Shown here in pieces: positions 35,989-48,794 of a DNA stretch of 64,000 bases. Position 1 is the first letter of the stretch. Every line of letters begins with the position of its first letter. Below the pieces are notes generated by a model. That model was not told the DNA's origin, ran no database searches, and saw nothing but the letters and a program-made list of their open reading frames with translations. The position numbers were made by a program, and so were the translations under genes. The stretch comes from Hybos culiciformis (Eukaryota; Arthropoda; Insecta; Diptera; Hybotidae), in the NCBI GenBank assembly GCA_964007475.1, contig OZ023273.1, positions 149,588,444-149,652,443 on the forward strand. Direction: 5' to 3'.

Positions 35989-38900
35989 ATGTCAGATTTC
36001 AATTTTACGGAATTGTGTAAAGAACTAAATGTTGTCGAAGAAACCGGCGTATCTTTTGAAGGCAAAGGCCTTAAATGGGACACTGAGTCTGAAGGTAAAA
36101 AAATTATAATAATAATTTTTGTTTATAATTTGAAAAATTTCATTAATTTTTTTTCTTCCTTTCAAAGTTCAAGAAGTTATTGATGAAATCGAAAAATGCC
36201 ACAATTTGATTTATTTAAATTTGGAGGGAAATACATTGGGAGTTGGTGCGTCCAAATCAATTGGCAAAGTTTTAGGTAAAAAATTTATACATTTGAAAGA
36301 CATGAGTAAAATGCGATCAATATAGTTTTGTAATATTTTGAATGTTCAAAAATTTTCACATAAATAAGATACGTATAGATGTAGGCTGTAGGGCTGTAGG
36401 TAACAGGTACCTACCCAGGTATATTTAACAATCATTTCAAAGAAAGAATTAAGCTTTGAAATAGAGTATTTTACATTCGCATTAAAAAATTAAATTCCCA
36501 TTGCTAACTACATGGTAGGCTCAGGCTCACGACAAAAGTTGAATCAAGCTTAATGTTAATGCTAAAATACCTAGGTACATATAAATTTAATTCTTTTGGT
36601 TTTTTTTTTTCAGAAAAGCATCCAGAATTCAAAAAAGCTCTGTGGAAAGATTTATTCACGAGCCGCTCTAAAATGGAAATTCCTGCAGCATTGAAAAATA
36701 TGGGAGCTGGTATAATTCTAGCCGGAGCACAAATAACTGTATTGGATTGCAGTGATAACGCTCTTGGTCCAAATGGGATGGTTGGTTTAGTTGATTTGCT
36801 CAAAAGTTCAGCTTGCTATAGTCTCAAAGAATTAAAACTAAATAATTGTGGCCTTGGAATAGGTGGTTGTAAAATGTTATCAGAAGCATTACTGGCTTGT
36901 CATAAGAAAAGCATGGAATCTGGTGGAACAAAATTTTCATTAAAAGTTTTTATTGCCGGTCGAAATCGATTAGAAAACGAAGGTGCAAAAGCTTTGGCAA
37001 AAGTTTTCACAGCATTAAAAACTTTAGAAGAAATTGCGATACCTCAGAATGGTATTTATTATGAAGGTATTCGAGCATTGTCAGAAGCGCTTAAAGAAAA
37101 TAAAAACATGCAAACATTAAATTTAAATGATAATACGATTACACCAAAAGGGGCTGAATATTTATCAGAGGCTTTATTTTCAATGCAAAAGTAAATAAAA
37201 AATTAATTAAATTTTATATTAATTTCAGTAATTTTTTTTTTTTTAATTTCAAGATTAAAAGAAATCAACCTTGGAGATTGCTTATTGAAATCAAGAGGCG
37301 CTTTGTTGTTGACCGATGCATTACAAGATGGACACATTGATTTAGAGGTATCATTTTGATTTTGATTTACTAATGATTAAAAGTCCCAAGTTTCTTGTTT
37401 AAAAAAAGTTGTAACATTTCAATTAGTACATAAAAAAATAAAAATATCCAAACGAACATATAAATTAAATCTGTTACTCTGTATTTCAGTTATCAGCGAT
37501 AATAGATAAATGAATTAATTTTTAATTTTACTTCAGAGCTTTGCTAATCATAATTAAAATGTAAATGTTATTGATGAAGTGTAATATATTTTATAATATA
37601 TTTTTTATTTCAGGAAATAAATTTAAGTTTTAATGAGATTGGACCAGATGGAGGATTAGGCGTTGTTACAGCTTTGTCTTCTAAACCATATGTTAAAATT
37701 GTTCTTTTGAATGGAAATCAAGTAGGAATTGAATATATTTTATTTGTGTCAAATTTCAAAGTTATATTTTTTTTAAGTTTGGTTGTGATGGTCGCGAGAA
37801 CATCAAAGAAATAGTGTCTGAATTCGTAAACCCTGATGCTCTTGGTAGTTTAAGTGAAGATGAATCTGATGTTGGAGAGGAAGAACAAGACGACACAGAG
37901 TGTAAGTTTTATTAAGAAATATCCTATTGCTAGCATAAAATCATAATCAAAAACCATAAAGATGAAACTTAAAATCACTTATAATGCAGTTATATAATAA
38001 ATATTTATTAATACAAAATATTAAAATTCAAATCGATGTCTGCAAATTTTGGCGTTCCATCTTAGAATAGATATGCATAAATTTTCAATTGGTCAACAGT
38101 TAAATAAATTGCGTAATATGTACTTCTAACTAGGTAAATCTAATTGGGCAGTTTAGTTGCGTAATTATTTTTTTGTCTCTTAGAAATACATATATTAAAA
38201 TTAATTTACTAAATTATAACTGAACTATTTTCTTAAATCAAAGCTTTATTTTGAAATGATAAGAAATTAAATTTTAGGTGAAGAAGGAGAAGATGTCGAC
38301 GACGAAGAAGACATATCAACAGAAGATGACGGGAACGACATTGAATATGTTTCGACGGTTGGTTTGGACACCACTGTTGAAAGCGCAGATTTGTCAAAAA
38401 CAAATAATAACGATAACAGTATTTTGTTTGCTGGTGAAGAAGAACGTCCAAATACTATCGAAACGTTTTGTAACACACCAAATCCGTCTTTAAAAATGTT
38501 TAATGATTTAGAAGACAAAGACAAAATTGATGCATTCAGAAATTATTTGAAGGTAAAAAATGAGACAAATATTTTTTTTTTATTTATTTTTGTATCTATT
38601 GTTTTCGGAATTTGCAAAAATTGTAAATTTAGATTTCGATGATAATCAAAGGCGTTCTCTTCGTATAGTATAGTACGATAAGTGAATCATTTCTGACTTC
38701 TCCTAAGAACCTTAATCGAACTGTGCTTTGAAATAAGTGGCAACTAATTTTTTTTATTTTTTATTTTAGATGTTTGAAGATGAAGAATACCTGTTAAAGT
38801 TGATTTTCACCATTTTAAAATGCTCTGCACTTTCCGAAGAATCCAAAGATGCTATGGATGTATCGACTGCATTGTATTCGGATGCTTTTAACTATGCTAA

Positions 38901-39096
38901 GGAAAAAAATCAAATAACTCGTGTTCGAACATTCTTTTTAATACAATTGGGTTTATTAAAATCTGAAAACAAAACCTTTAAGCCACAATATAATTTAAAG
39001 GCATGTCGACATGCAATGAAAACTGCTATCGATCAAAAATTATTTCCAGAAGAAATAGAAAACACATTTAAATTATTTTTGGAGAGATTCGGTTAG
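35989..39096 (+). CDS. RanGAP: Ran GTPase-activating protein, eight exons
   Basis: Exons 35989-36094, 36168-36275, 36614-37190, 37254-37347, 37614-37721, 37778-37901, 38278-38552 and 38770-39096 join in frame to 572 residues, close to animal RanGAP1 (about 590). The N-terminus has VSFEGKGLKW followed by leucine-rich repeats (LIYLNLEGNTLGV, LKELKLNNCGLGIGG, KVFIAGRNRLENEGA, LNLNDNTITPKGA, INLGDC, INLSFNEIG). Then come a Glu/Asp-rich segment (exons 6-7) and the RanGAP1 C-terminal helical domain (exon 8, with FFLIQLGLLKSENK). The catalytic arginine finger region is represented in LWKDLFTSRSKMEIP. RanGAP stimulates GTP hydrolysis by Ran at the cytoplasmic face of nuclear pores, setting nucleocytoplasmic transport direction. 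The intron between exons 5 and 6 is only 56 nt. Identification is secure. Confidence 0.97.
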
Positions 39097-40743
39097 ATAG
39101 GGACTGTTTTTTCCACTATTTGAAAAATATATTTGATTATCAATTTGTTTTATTTAATCATTTAATATTCGAAAAATGATTATTATGATGTAATACCAGT
39201 CCTTTTTTTTAATAATTTATAAAAAAAAATTTATAATTTTTAAATTCTGTTCAATTAAAAATATACTTTTAATATTAAAATATTTATAATTAAAAATTAA
39301 TATTTCTTATTTATTGTCTATAAATTTTACAGACTTGTCCATGGGTTTAAATAAGGTCGCTGAAACAAATCTCGTATACATTTTTTTCCTATGTGAAAAA
39401 CGAGTATTTTCGTTTTAAATTAAAAATTGATTAAGAAATATTAAACAATGAATAAACCGTCAATCAATCTTTATGAAATAGTATAAGTGTTGTTTAAAAA
39501 CGCCTGAAAAAGTAAATTTATTTCGAATTTTAAAAAAATTTGAGCTACAAAACTTATTATTTTTCCGACCAACCTTTGGATAGTGTGAATTCAGTCGATT
39601 TTCAGGCTTTATTAATGTTATTATATTTGGACTATTTTCCATACAAATTTTTATACCAAAGATTTGTTTCAAAAATTCTAATAGGTGTCGCTATACTTGA
39701 CGTACTTATGGCGTCGCCTGTTAATATTTTAATTTAATGTAAAACGAAAAATTAATTATATATATTGAGCCACCGATTTGTTTTTGCGATTAACACCAGG
39801 GGTATGTGCATCGTTTGGCTCGTTGTCAATATGAAAATTAATTCTCTATGCTCTATCATTAAGGTAAACAAAAATAATAATTGCACTGTAATTTTAGTAA
39901 AAATAATTCGTTTTTGCCTAATTGCTTCTTTTACTAATGTAATGTTAATAATGTAATGTAACTCTTATTTATTTTTTCTTTTTGTAAATTAAAGAAATTG
40001 ATATCTAACCTTACTGAATACTAATAAAAAGGCTCATTCTCATCTTCAGAAGCCAAAAAGTAATATTGAATGAAACTGAAATAAAATTTAATTTTACTCT
40101 TTGCTTGGAAAGAACAAGGTGGATTCCTAGGTAACAAGGTAACTAATTTCGCCAAAAATTATTTATTTACTCTAAATTTTGTTGCATGTCCATGTTTTGA
40201 CCTGATCCTTAAATGTTTGTGTTTATTTTAATTGTCAGCGAAATTTCCAAAATCACTAATGGATTGATAGAGATAATTAAATGCTTGCGCGGGCTTTCTA
40301 AGAGGTGGATTCTCTATTAACTTAAATGTGAACTGTTAAAGTTATTTCATGTTACCACAGAAATGAGAACTTAATGAGTTCAATAATTTTTTTCGATTTT
40401 AAATGTAGAAACATAATGCAGCATTATCAGCCTTCACCTTTTAGTTAGAATTGCCGTTTTGTTAATGTAAAAAACGAAAAATACAGCTACAAGGCGAAGG
40501 CCAATGCTGCATTCTGTTTCTCCCTAATTTTTAACAAAGACTTTATTTTGGGTATTTCATTTGTTGTTGTTTATATTTTTGTAATATCTATTTAATTTTT
40601 ACATGACTAAGATTAAGCTAACTAAATAAATAAATACATCACAAAATGCTAAAGAATAATTTAATTTAATTTCTTTCATTTTTAGTCCAAAACCGCCAAC
40701 AGGAAAACTAACTAGTCAATTTTAAATATAATTCAACACCATA
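39097..40743. other. Intergenic region after RanGAP
   Basis: About 1.6 kb of AT-rich sequence. Open frames at 39540-39737 and 39765-39956 show no recognisable features. A hairpin-forming repeat lies at 40414-40514. The last part is the upstream region of the intronless gene at 40744. Confidence 0.5.
40414..40514. repeat. Imperfect 100-bp hairpin, MITE-like
   Basis: The left arm AATGCAGCATT...GCCTTCACCTTTTAG and the right arm, read on the opposite strand, AATGCAGCATTGGCCTTCGCCTTGTAGC, pair with a few mismatches around a short AT-rich centre. The structure is a compact foldback repeat. No clear target duplication was found. Confidence 0.6.
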
Positions 40744-41775
40744 ATGTTAAAAATTGAACAATATTTAAAATCAATTGAAGTTAGCCCTTTAAATTCTATT
40801 GACGAAGTTATTCAAAATTTTGATACTTTATTAAATTGGATTGAAAATGAATTAAATTCAAGAATTTCATTAAAACTTGAATTAGAATCAATAAATTTAA
40901 GATTAATTTTACATTCAGCTAGTATTTTAAATACGTATTTTTTAAAGTTTTGTAATTTAATTGAAAAAGAAATTTTTGAAATATGGTCAAAAAATTTAAA
41001 TTTCTATTTTATACGAATTTTTAGAAATTTTTATAATATTGAACCATTAGAATATTATGCTGAATTATTATTTAAAAATTTTAAAAATGTTTTTATTGAA
41101 AATTTAAAATTTATTGAAAAATATTCATTAATATTTTTGTCAAAAGAAAAATTTTTTAGTTTATTAAACAGATTAAATATTTTTGAAGATAATTTAAATA
41201 AAAATTTATTACAATTAGAATTAAATTATTTAATAAACAAAATTTTTAATTTAAAATCTGAACTCATAAAAAAAGCAATACACAGTTTGTTAAATATTGA
41301 AAATACTAATTATTCATTTCAATTGATTTTAAATTGCTTAACTGTCAACAAAAATGATGAAATTTATAGAAAATCTTTAATAATTCAGTTAGAATTGAAT
41401 CATTTATTAAAATCGTTTTCAATTTCGAAAAAATTTGTCAATGAAATGTATAAATTTATTGCTCTTAATGATATAAATATTGATTCATTTTTTATTTGCA
41501 TGAAAAAATCTAAACAATTTAATACGGGTCTTCAGGATTTTTTACTAAATTATTTAAAAAACATTGTATTTAATGTACAAATTCAAGAAATTAGTTATGT
41601 CACTAATGAAAAATTACTGAGAAATTATGATTTTCATGAAATTTTATTTATAACAGCTTGTATTCTTAAATCAGATTTTTATATAAGTTTTTCCAAAAAA
41701 ATATTCAATTGTAATGAAATTGATTATAATATTTTAGAAATGATACGAAATCAATTTTTTTTATATGATTTTTAA
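40744..41775 (+). CDS. Unidentified intronless 343-residue protein
   Basis: A single uninterrupted frame starts at ATG and encodes 343 residues. It is by far the longest open frame in an extremely AT-rich stretch, and an AATAAA lies at 41836, about 60 nt past the stop. The protein is rich in Leu, Ile, Asn, Phe and Lys and looks mostly alpha-helical, with many amphipathic segments (for example IDEVIQNFDTLLNWIENEL near the start). There is no signal peptide, membrane segment or motif I recognise. A helical-repeat scaffold protein is possible, but that is a guess. The lack of introns contrasts with every neighbour and could reflect an old retrocopy or simply a fast-evolving gene. Confidence 0.65.
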   Translation: MLKIEQYLKSIEVSPLNSIDEVIQNFDTLLNWIENELNSRISLKLELESINLRLILHSASILNTYFLKFCNLIEKEIFEIWSKNLNFYFIRIFRNFYNIEPLEYYAELLFKNFKNVFIENLKFIEKYSLIFLSKEKFFSLLNRLNIFEDNLNKNLLQLELNYLINKIFNLKSELIKKAIHSLLNIENTNYSFQLILNCLTVNKNDEIYRKSLIIQLELNHLLKSFSISKKFVNEMYKFIALNDINIDSFFICMKKSKQFNTGLQDFLLNYLKNIVFNVQIQEISYVTNEKLLRNYDFHEILFITACILKSDFYISFSKKIFNCNEIDYNILEMIRNQFFLYDF

Positions 41776-42197
41776 GAATGTAATATTTTTATTAAGTGCA
41801 TTTGAAATATTATATTTATAATTAAAATAAGTTTCAATAAATAGAAATTATAATATGTTCAAATAAAGTTTAATTAATTGAAGATAATTATTTGAATAAC
41901 ATTGAGATTTTTAATTTTTCGTCATTTATGTTTGTTTATTTATTAGTTTAGCTAAACGCAACCTCATTATATAATAATAAGACTGCGATAAATACACAAT
42001 GATACATTAATCACTTTTTTTATTTTAAAACCTTTTGTATAAAATGGATTCTGATTAACTTCCAAACACATTTAATTTATTTACAAGATCTGATTGCGGT
42101 TGGTACAAGAAAGACGACTATATTCGTTCGAAAAACCATACTTTGTAATATATTTTAACCGAAAATGATGTAATAAAATAATATTTAAATTTTAGAA
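41776..42197. other. Spacer before the 13-finger gene
   Basis: It contains two AATAAA motifs near 41836 and 41863 that probably end the preceding gene, then the 5' region of the zinc-finger gene. A TTTTAG acceptor-like site directly precedes its start codon, so an upstream non-coding exon is possible. Confidence 0.5.
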
Positions 42198-45100
42198 ATG
42201 GAAATTCAGAAAAAAGCTCAAAATGTTCAAATTAAATACAGTTGCAAACTATGCTTGAAAGATTTTAAAAAGAAAAGTCTTCTGATTCGCCATGAGATTG
42301 GACATTCTCAAGTTAAACCGTTTTCGGTAAGTATTTTTTAATAAACTAAATTCTGAGCGAGTTGAGTTTAATTCGTTTGTGACTAAAATGGACTTTAAAT
42401 CGTTAATAAAAAAGATATAAATAATGATGAATAGTTGAAATTTATAGGACCATTTCCTCATTTTTCTAGAATTTTTTTTAATTAATATTTTTCCATACTT
42501 TCTAGTTTTCAAATATTAAGTACTTCGTCTTCAACTAAAAGTTAATTCTACGTGATGCTCTTTCATATAATTTTTTTTTTAATTAAATTCAGTTTCAACA
42601 ATTTTATTTTATTTTTCGAAAAATTTTGTTTTGCAGTGTGATCTATGTGATCGATCATTTACACAGAAATCTTCATTGAAAAGGCACAAATCAATTGTTC
42701 ATAACACGGAAAAGAAATTTAAATGTCCGAAATGTGGAATATGGTAATATTTTATGTTATTGTCAGCTTAAACAGCGAAAAGGATCTTTATAATATTATA
42801 CAAATTTTTAAGCAAAGAAATACTGATAGGAGTGACATAACGCCAACAGGACACAAATCATAAATCAATATAATCAATATAACGTCAATTGACTTTATGT
42901 CTCAAAAATTAAGTCAATTGACGTTATATCTGTTTTGTTTTATAATTTTGTAATTACTAATTTGTTATTTTTATAATTTTTTTTGTAAAAGAACAGGCTT
43001 GACTTTAATTGCCTTTAAATTTTGACTTTATGTCCTGTTAACAAATTTCTTAACGTGAATATAAATTATGACTTGATTTTTGAGACATAAAGTTTATTCA
43101 AGTTTTGACTATTGATCTTATGATACCCCACAAAAATACCGATAACCTATACTTATACTTTCAATAACAACCTGTATAATATTATATGTTTTTGGCAAAT
43201 TTCAGAACACAATAACACATTTTTCTTTTTAGTTTCGGTCAACAAATAAATTTAATTACCCATGTGAAAATCCTTCATGATTCTAATGATAACTTAACTA
43301 AATATGCTTGTGATTATTGTTCTTGTTTATTCAACAAATCAAACAGTTTAGCTAGTCATATCAATAAATATCATCAGGATCTTATCCTAAAAAACAGTAA
43401 AAATGATTTAAATGATTCAGAACCTACGAGTGTTGAAAGTTTGAATAATACAACGGATGTTATAGAACAATTAATTAAGCTACAAGATATCCAGAAAAAT
43501 TATTCGTTATATCCAGCTGCTAACGATTGTACTATAGAAAAATTTAGCAAACATGAGCGCTGGGTACTTTTGTTAGATAAGTTAGACGGCAGACACATAA
43601 TAAGAAAAGTTAAAGAAATAATTCAAAATGGTAAAAAATTGTTCCAATGCTACAATTGTTTGAAAAAATTTAAGAAAAAATATGATTTATTAAGGTGAGT
43701 GGATGGCAAAGAAAATGTTTTATATATAAACATTATATGATGTTTTTGTTAGTTGTCAAAAATTTTAAAACACTTTTCATTTGAAGAACATAGCTTTTTA
43801 CAAAAATATTTTATTTCGGTTCCTAATTTTTAAATATTTATACCAATTAAATATAGTATGAATTTTATTTCAAGGCATTTCCGGACACACTTGAAAGAAA
43901 AACTGTTTTCATGTGAATTATGCAACAGAAGTTTTTCTATAAAATCGAATTTGAACAAACATTTGAAGATTCACGGCAATTCAAAAACATTGAAAATTTA
44001 TAAATGCAGTTTATGTGATTACAAAGTCGATTCTAGGTCAGATCTTAATAAACATTTAGTAAGGTGAGTTTTCGGGAACCGTATATTTCTCAAATTAATA
44101 ATCGTTAAGGACATTGAGAATATAAAAAGAAGAGATCAAGAGTTTATGTAATTGCATGTATTTTGCTGATAACTAAGCATGAAACTAATGTAAATATCTG
44201 AATCATTAAACTTCTTTACGACTATTTTGTGTTTCTTATTTCAGTATTTATATTTTTCGTACAAATTATGATTTGATCCAATTCAATGAAAATATAGCTT
44301 TAATATTTTAAATTTATTGTAGTACTTTGATGTAATTATAATCAAGAAGAAAAAAATCTCCACGTATTATTCAAATTCAAACCTTGAACTTTTTTTTTTG
44401 ATAACACTTCCACTAATGGTAATTTTTTCATAACAAAAAAGCTTCCAATTTAGTTAAGAAGCAAAGTCATAATCGGTACCTAAAGAAATATATGAAAATT
44501 TCTTCAAGTATTAATATATAGATAGTATTTAGTTTGTTAGCTGAATTAAATTGTAATAATACATAAACTTAATGCTAATCTATTAATTAAATTTATTTTC
44601 TTTTAGGGAACATGAAAATATGAAGATTTTTAAATGTTCGTTATGTCAAAAAATGTTTCAATCTTCTGTAAAACTTAGAATTCATCAAAAAAATGTTCAT
44701 GAAAAATTTGTAGATAAATATTTGTTGAAAAATTTGGTTCCACCAATAGAAATAGTCAACAATAAAGTAGAAAACCAATCCAATGACTTCCAAAAAGTTT
44801 CCAAAAAATTTCTTTGTCCATATTGTTGTAAGTATTTTGGAAATTATCAAAGTTGCAATAAACACATTTTAAAGCATTGTAATGAGTTAGTGACAGATAA
44901 AAATGATAATACTAAAATTACTTCTCCATTAGCCAATAATACAGTAAGTTTTGATTCTAAGAAAGAACAAAACAAAATTGATGATAATGTTTTAAAAACG
45001 AACAAGAAAAAAGCTAAGAATGATTCTATAGAGTTACAATATATAAAGACAAAAGTATCCAAAAAACGAACGAGACATAATTGTAATGTTTGCCAAAAAC

Positions 45101-45414
45101 TATTTTTAAAACCTGTAGACTTAAGAAGGCATTTACTAATTCACACCAACGAACGTAATTTTGAGTGTGATATATGCTCTAAGAGATTTAAATTAAAATG
45201 CACTCTTCAAGAACATATTAAGATTCATTCACAACAACGAGATGGTATAACTTGTACTATTTGCGGAAAAAAATATTTAAGTACAAAATCTCTTAAAATT
45301 CATCAATCTATTCATTCAAATTTAAAGATGCATTGTTGCCAATTTTGTTTTAAGACATTTCGAACATCGGGTCACAAAAAACAGCATCTTAAATCACATC
45401 AGAAAATTGTGTAA
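42198..45414 (+). CDS. C2H2 zinc-finger protein, thirteen fingers, five exons
   Basis: Exons 42198-42326, 42637-42743, 43233-43694, 43875-44063 and 44607-45414 join in frame to 564 residues. There are thirteen C2H2 fingers. They run from CKLCLKDFKKKSLLIRH in exon 1 through CDLCDRSF, CPKCGICFG (split across exons 2-3), CDYCSCLF, CYNCLKKF (split across exons 3-4), CELCNRSF, CSLCDYKV (split), CSLCQKMF, CPYCCKYF, CNVCQKLF, CDICSKRF and CTICGKKY to CQFCFKTF at the C-terminus. Split fingers recover exact spacing when joined, which validates the splice sites. No ZAD, BTB or other N-terminal module is visible unless an upstream coding exon was missed. A DNA-binding regulator is expected; targets cannot be inferred. 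An AATAAA near 45449 fits the 3' end. Confidence 0.93.
42877..42929. repeat. Perfect 19-bp inverted repeat in an intron
   Basis: The arm ATATAACGTCAATTGACTT (42877-42895) and its exact complement (42911-42929) are separated by 15 nt. Further copies of GACTTTATGTC and GACATAAAG lie within 200 nt on either side, suggesting the centre of a larger degraded foldback element. It lies between exons 2 and 3 of the 13-finger gene. Confidence 0.8.
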
Positions 45415-46214
45415 CAGTTTTACACAATCTAATTTAATTTCGGATCTAAAATAAAAGATTTATGTACGTCAGCATTAACATTATTAATTAAAATCTTGTA
45501 AGTGTTTAAATAAATTATAATTTAAAAATTAACTGATATTTTTGTTTTATTTAAAAAAAGAAGTATGTACATAGTTACATTTATGTTAAAATCACAATCC
45601 TAAAAATGGAGCTAACCTGGAAAAAAAATTCATTGATTAAACGAATTTTCAAGAAAATAGAACTTATAAATTTAGAAATACAAATTAATATGTTTATTAA
45701 ACAAGTTGACGCAATATCGTTGGTTTTCTGTAGCGCATGGCATGAATTTTGATTGTTATTAAGGTTTAAATTTATCATATGTTTTCATTCACGAAAAAGG
45801 TCAACTAAAAAAACTTTCTTGCCGGCAAAATTTTTTTTTAAAGTTGTTTTTCATTATTGACGGTTTTTTTTTGTTAACAAAAGGTACACACATATCGAAT
45901 ATAATATATATAAAAAAGGATATCTAGAAAAATCGTTAAAGAAAGAAAATTTTCATGTCAAAATAGTTACGTGAGCAAAATTAAATAAATGTATAAATTT
46001 ATTTCAATTTAATTATAAAAATAACAATTGTAAAATTAAAAAAATTATTCAAAATATGAAATTCCATTTTCTGTGATTTAATTCATCAGAAATTTTTTTC
46101 CAAGTTTTTTTTTTTTTTTTTTAATTATTTTTAAAATCCTAACTCGTAGGAAACAAACAAAAATTGATTTTTCTTTTAATTGCAACTGAAGAAAATAATT
46201 CAATAAACAAAGTG
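45415..46214. other. Spacer between the 13-finger gene and TMEM53
   Basis: It contains the 3' end of the upstream gene and the 5' region of TMEM53, including a long poly-T run near 46106. The frame of TMEM53 stays open upstream of its first ATG to about 46164, without another ATG. No other gene is seen. Confidence 0.5.
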
Positions 46215-48794
46215 ATGACTTCTTTCATTGATACAACTCCAGCAACATCGTCTTCTGATAATAAAAATAGTTTGAAAGTAAGACGAACACAACATGACAG
46301 ACCATCAACTCCAGTTGTTGGTAGCCGTTTAACTTCGAATGCTTCAGCAGCAGCGCTTGCTTCAAGTGCATTAGATAATACAATTGATAATTTAGAATAT
46401 TTTATTAAGTTTCCAGGATTCAATTATGGTAACATAAATGGACAACAACAATTGCTTAACGAAGATGTGAATGATGGGATTTGTAATGAAGAAAATATTC
46501 CAGTTATATTAATTTTAGGATGGGCTGGCTGTCAGGATAGATATTTGCAAAAATATTCAGCTATTTACGAAGAAAGAGGGTAAGTGAAGGTAAATTATAA
46601 ATGTTAGACCTTGATTCTGCGATTAAAATTAAATATGTAGATGTAGATAGAATGTAGTTGTATTATTTATTCCTTTTCGCAGAGACGTAATCTTTAATAT
46701 CTCACTTCAAATAAAATATAGAACAACTTTTAAAAGATTAAAATGAGATAATATTAGAAAAATAAAAATAACTTTAAATTAAATAGTAGAATTCTGGAGC
46801 TAAATTTTACAACTAAAACCTATATAAAAAAATATCCTTTTTGTAGTTAAAAAAAAAAATCTTATATTAATTAAATATTTTTTTAAGGTTAATCACGGTT
46901 CGCTACACAGCTCCAATAGGTAAACTATTTTTATTTAAGAATCTAAAATAAAATTAATTTAATTATTTTTTTTTTAAATATTATAAGGTCAAGATGAAAA
47001 ATTAAATATGTGCGATTTAAAATTTTTTTTAGAGACTCTCTTCTGGAAACGAAGCTCAATGGATTCAATAGGTGAAAAGATATTAAAATTAATTTATGAT
47101 ATGAATTTTGATTGTCATCCTATACTTATTCATTCATTTTCTAATGGAGGTAAAATTTTAATTTCATTTTTATATTAAATTTTTTTTTTGTACTTCAACT
47201 GCATGAAAATCGTTTAAAACTTACTTTATATGTAGGTGCCTATTTATATCAACATATTTCGCTGGCAATTCGTAAATACCAGAGACCTGTTTTTATTCGA
47301 GGAATGATATTTGATTCAGCTCCCGGGGAAAGAAGAATTTTGGGTTAGTGCAATTGTTAATTAAAATTGGATTTCAAATGTAGAAATAAATGTTTTCAGG
47401 CTTATACAGAGCTGTGTCAGCAATTTATGGAAGAGATAATAAACGTTTTAATTGCATTAGAGCATGGGCTAGTATGTTTTCATAAATGATTAAACAAGAA
47501 TTAAATAATTATTATTTTTCATTTTTATTTCAGTAACTCTAACTTTGACATTCATGTGGATTGTTGAGGTAACTTGATTTTTTTAAAACTTCGGCCCGTC
47601 AATAAAAAATATTTTTATAAAGTTTTATGAATATGGACGTCGCTGAATAAGTTCAATAAAATTCTATTATAGTATTTATTTTTCAAATTTTTTTGTTACA
47701 AAATTTACTAAAATTTGTAATTGAATTTAAGTTTATAAAATCTATATCTATTTTTTAGGAAACATATTCAGCATTCAGAAGTTTATTTATGAAGACACCA
47801 CCAGCAAAATTAAATCCGTTCCAAGATTTGAAGAGTGAACCCTCTGAATGGCCGCAACTGTTTCTTTGTAAGTAAACCTTATTTTCAATTCATTTTTTCA
47901 AAAACTTCAAATAACAATTCAGAAAAGGAGTGACCATTAAGTCTTAAAAATAGTTTTCACCACTTTAATCTTGAGAAAATCCAACAAAATTATAAGAAAT
48001 ATTTTATTATAAATAATCTTTTCATGCCAATCCAGAATATCACACTACATAGGACAATTATTTAGATCATTAAGAGTTATTTTTGTTTCTTACATTTCAG
48101 ATTCTAAAGCTGATGTTGTCATTCCATATCAGGTAAATAGTAATTAGTTTTTTTTTACTTTAGTTATAATATCTTCACCAAATTTGTAAAAATCCAAAGT
48201 TTAGTGGTTGTAATAAAATAATTACTTTGGAATCATGACAAAACGTCTACGACAATAATGTATGCAAAAAAAAACGACATAATGTCTACAAACTTTATGT
48301 GGCTCTCAGAATGTCATAAGATCTTACAAAAATTAACGGCAGACTGTCGTATTTGAACAATATAACGTCTGGAAAAATAATGTCAAAAGTGTATAGATCT
48401 TACAAGATATTCGTACATTAGACATTATGTCGTTTATTCGTACACATTATTTTCATACACATTCTGCGAACCCTTCAAAATATAGATACAGAAAAACTTC
48501 AATCAAATTTTGCAAATAATTTGATTTTTATTTTATTTTTCAAATTAAAGGATATTGAAAATTTTGCTAACTATCGTGAGCAAAAAGGATTTAATATTGT
48601 ACAAAAAGTATGCTTTGAAGATGCTGAACATGTTAAAATTATGATGAAGTAAATTAATTTCGCTTAATTTCTATTCTTTTAATAATATAAATTTAATAAA
48701 TTGTTTATTTCTTAGATATCCTCAACAATATATTAATTGCTGCATTAAATTTGTTAACGACTGTTTATCGTTCAAAGAGATAAGAAATTTTTAA
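46215..48794 (+). CDS. Tmem53: TMEM53 (DUF829) alpha/beta-hydrolase-like protein, ten exons
   Basis: Exons 46215-46579, 46888-46919, 47033-47149, 47236-47343, 47400-47471, 47534-47568, 47759-47867, 48101-48132, 48551-48648 and 48716-48794 join in frame to 348 residues. Family signatures are IPVILILGWAGCQDRYLQKYS with the following VRYTAP, the LIHSFSNGG nucleophile-elbow-like motif across exons 3-4, GMIFDSAPGE, and the C-terminal PQQYINCCIKFV. Human TMEM53 is about 277 residues; this copy has a longer low-complexity Ser/Thr/Ala-rich N-terminus. One hydrophobic segment occurs in exon 6. TMEM53 is a nuclear-envelope/ER protein reported to restrain BMP-SMAD signalling; its hydrolase activity is unproven. 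Three exons are only 32-35 nt. Splice phases agree throughout. Confidence 0.93.
48254..48451. mobile_element. MITE-like inverted-repeat element in a TMEM53 intron
   Basis: A perfect 15-bp inverted pair, ACGACATAATGTCTA (48274-48288) and TAGACATTATGTCGT (48419-48433), is extended outward by imperfectly matching arms to AATAATG (48254) and CATTATT (48451). The interior repeats AGATCTTACA and GTCTAC-type motifs. It lies between TMEM53 exons 8 and 9. No clean target duplication was seen, so the true ends are uncertain. Confidence 0.65.

Noticed and set aside
36504..36803. 99-codon minus-strand frame
   Set aside because: It is antisense to RanGAP exon 3.
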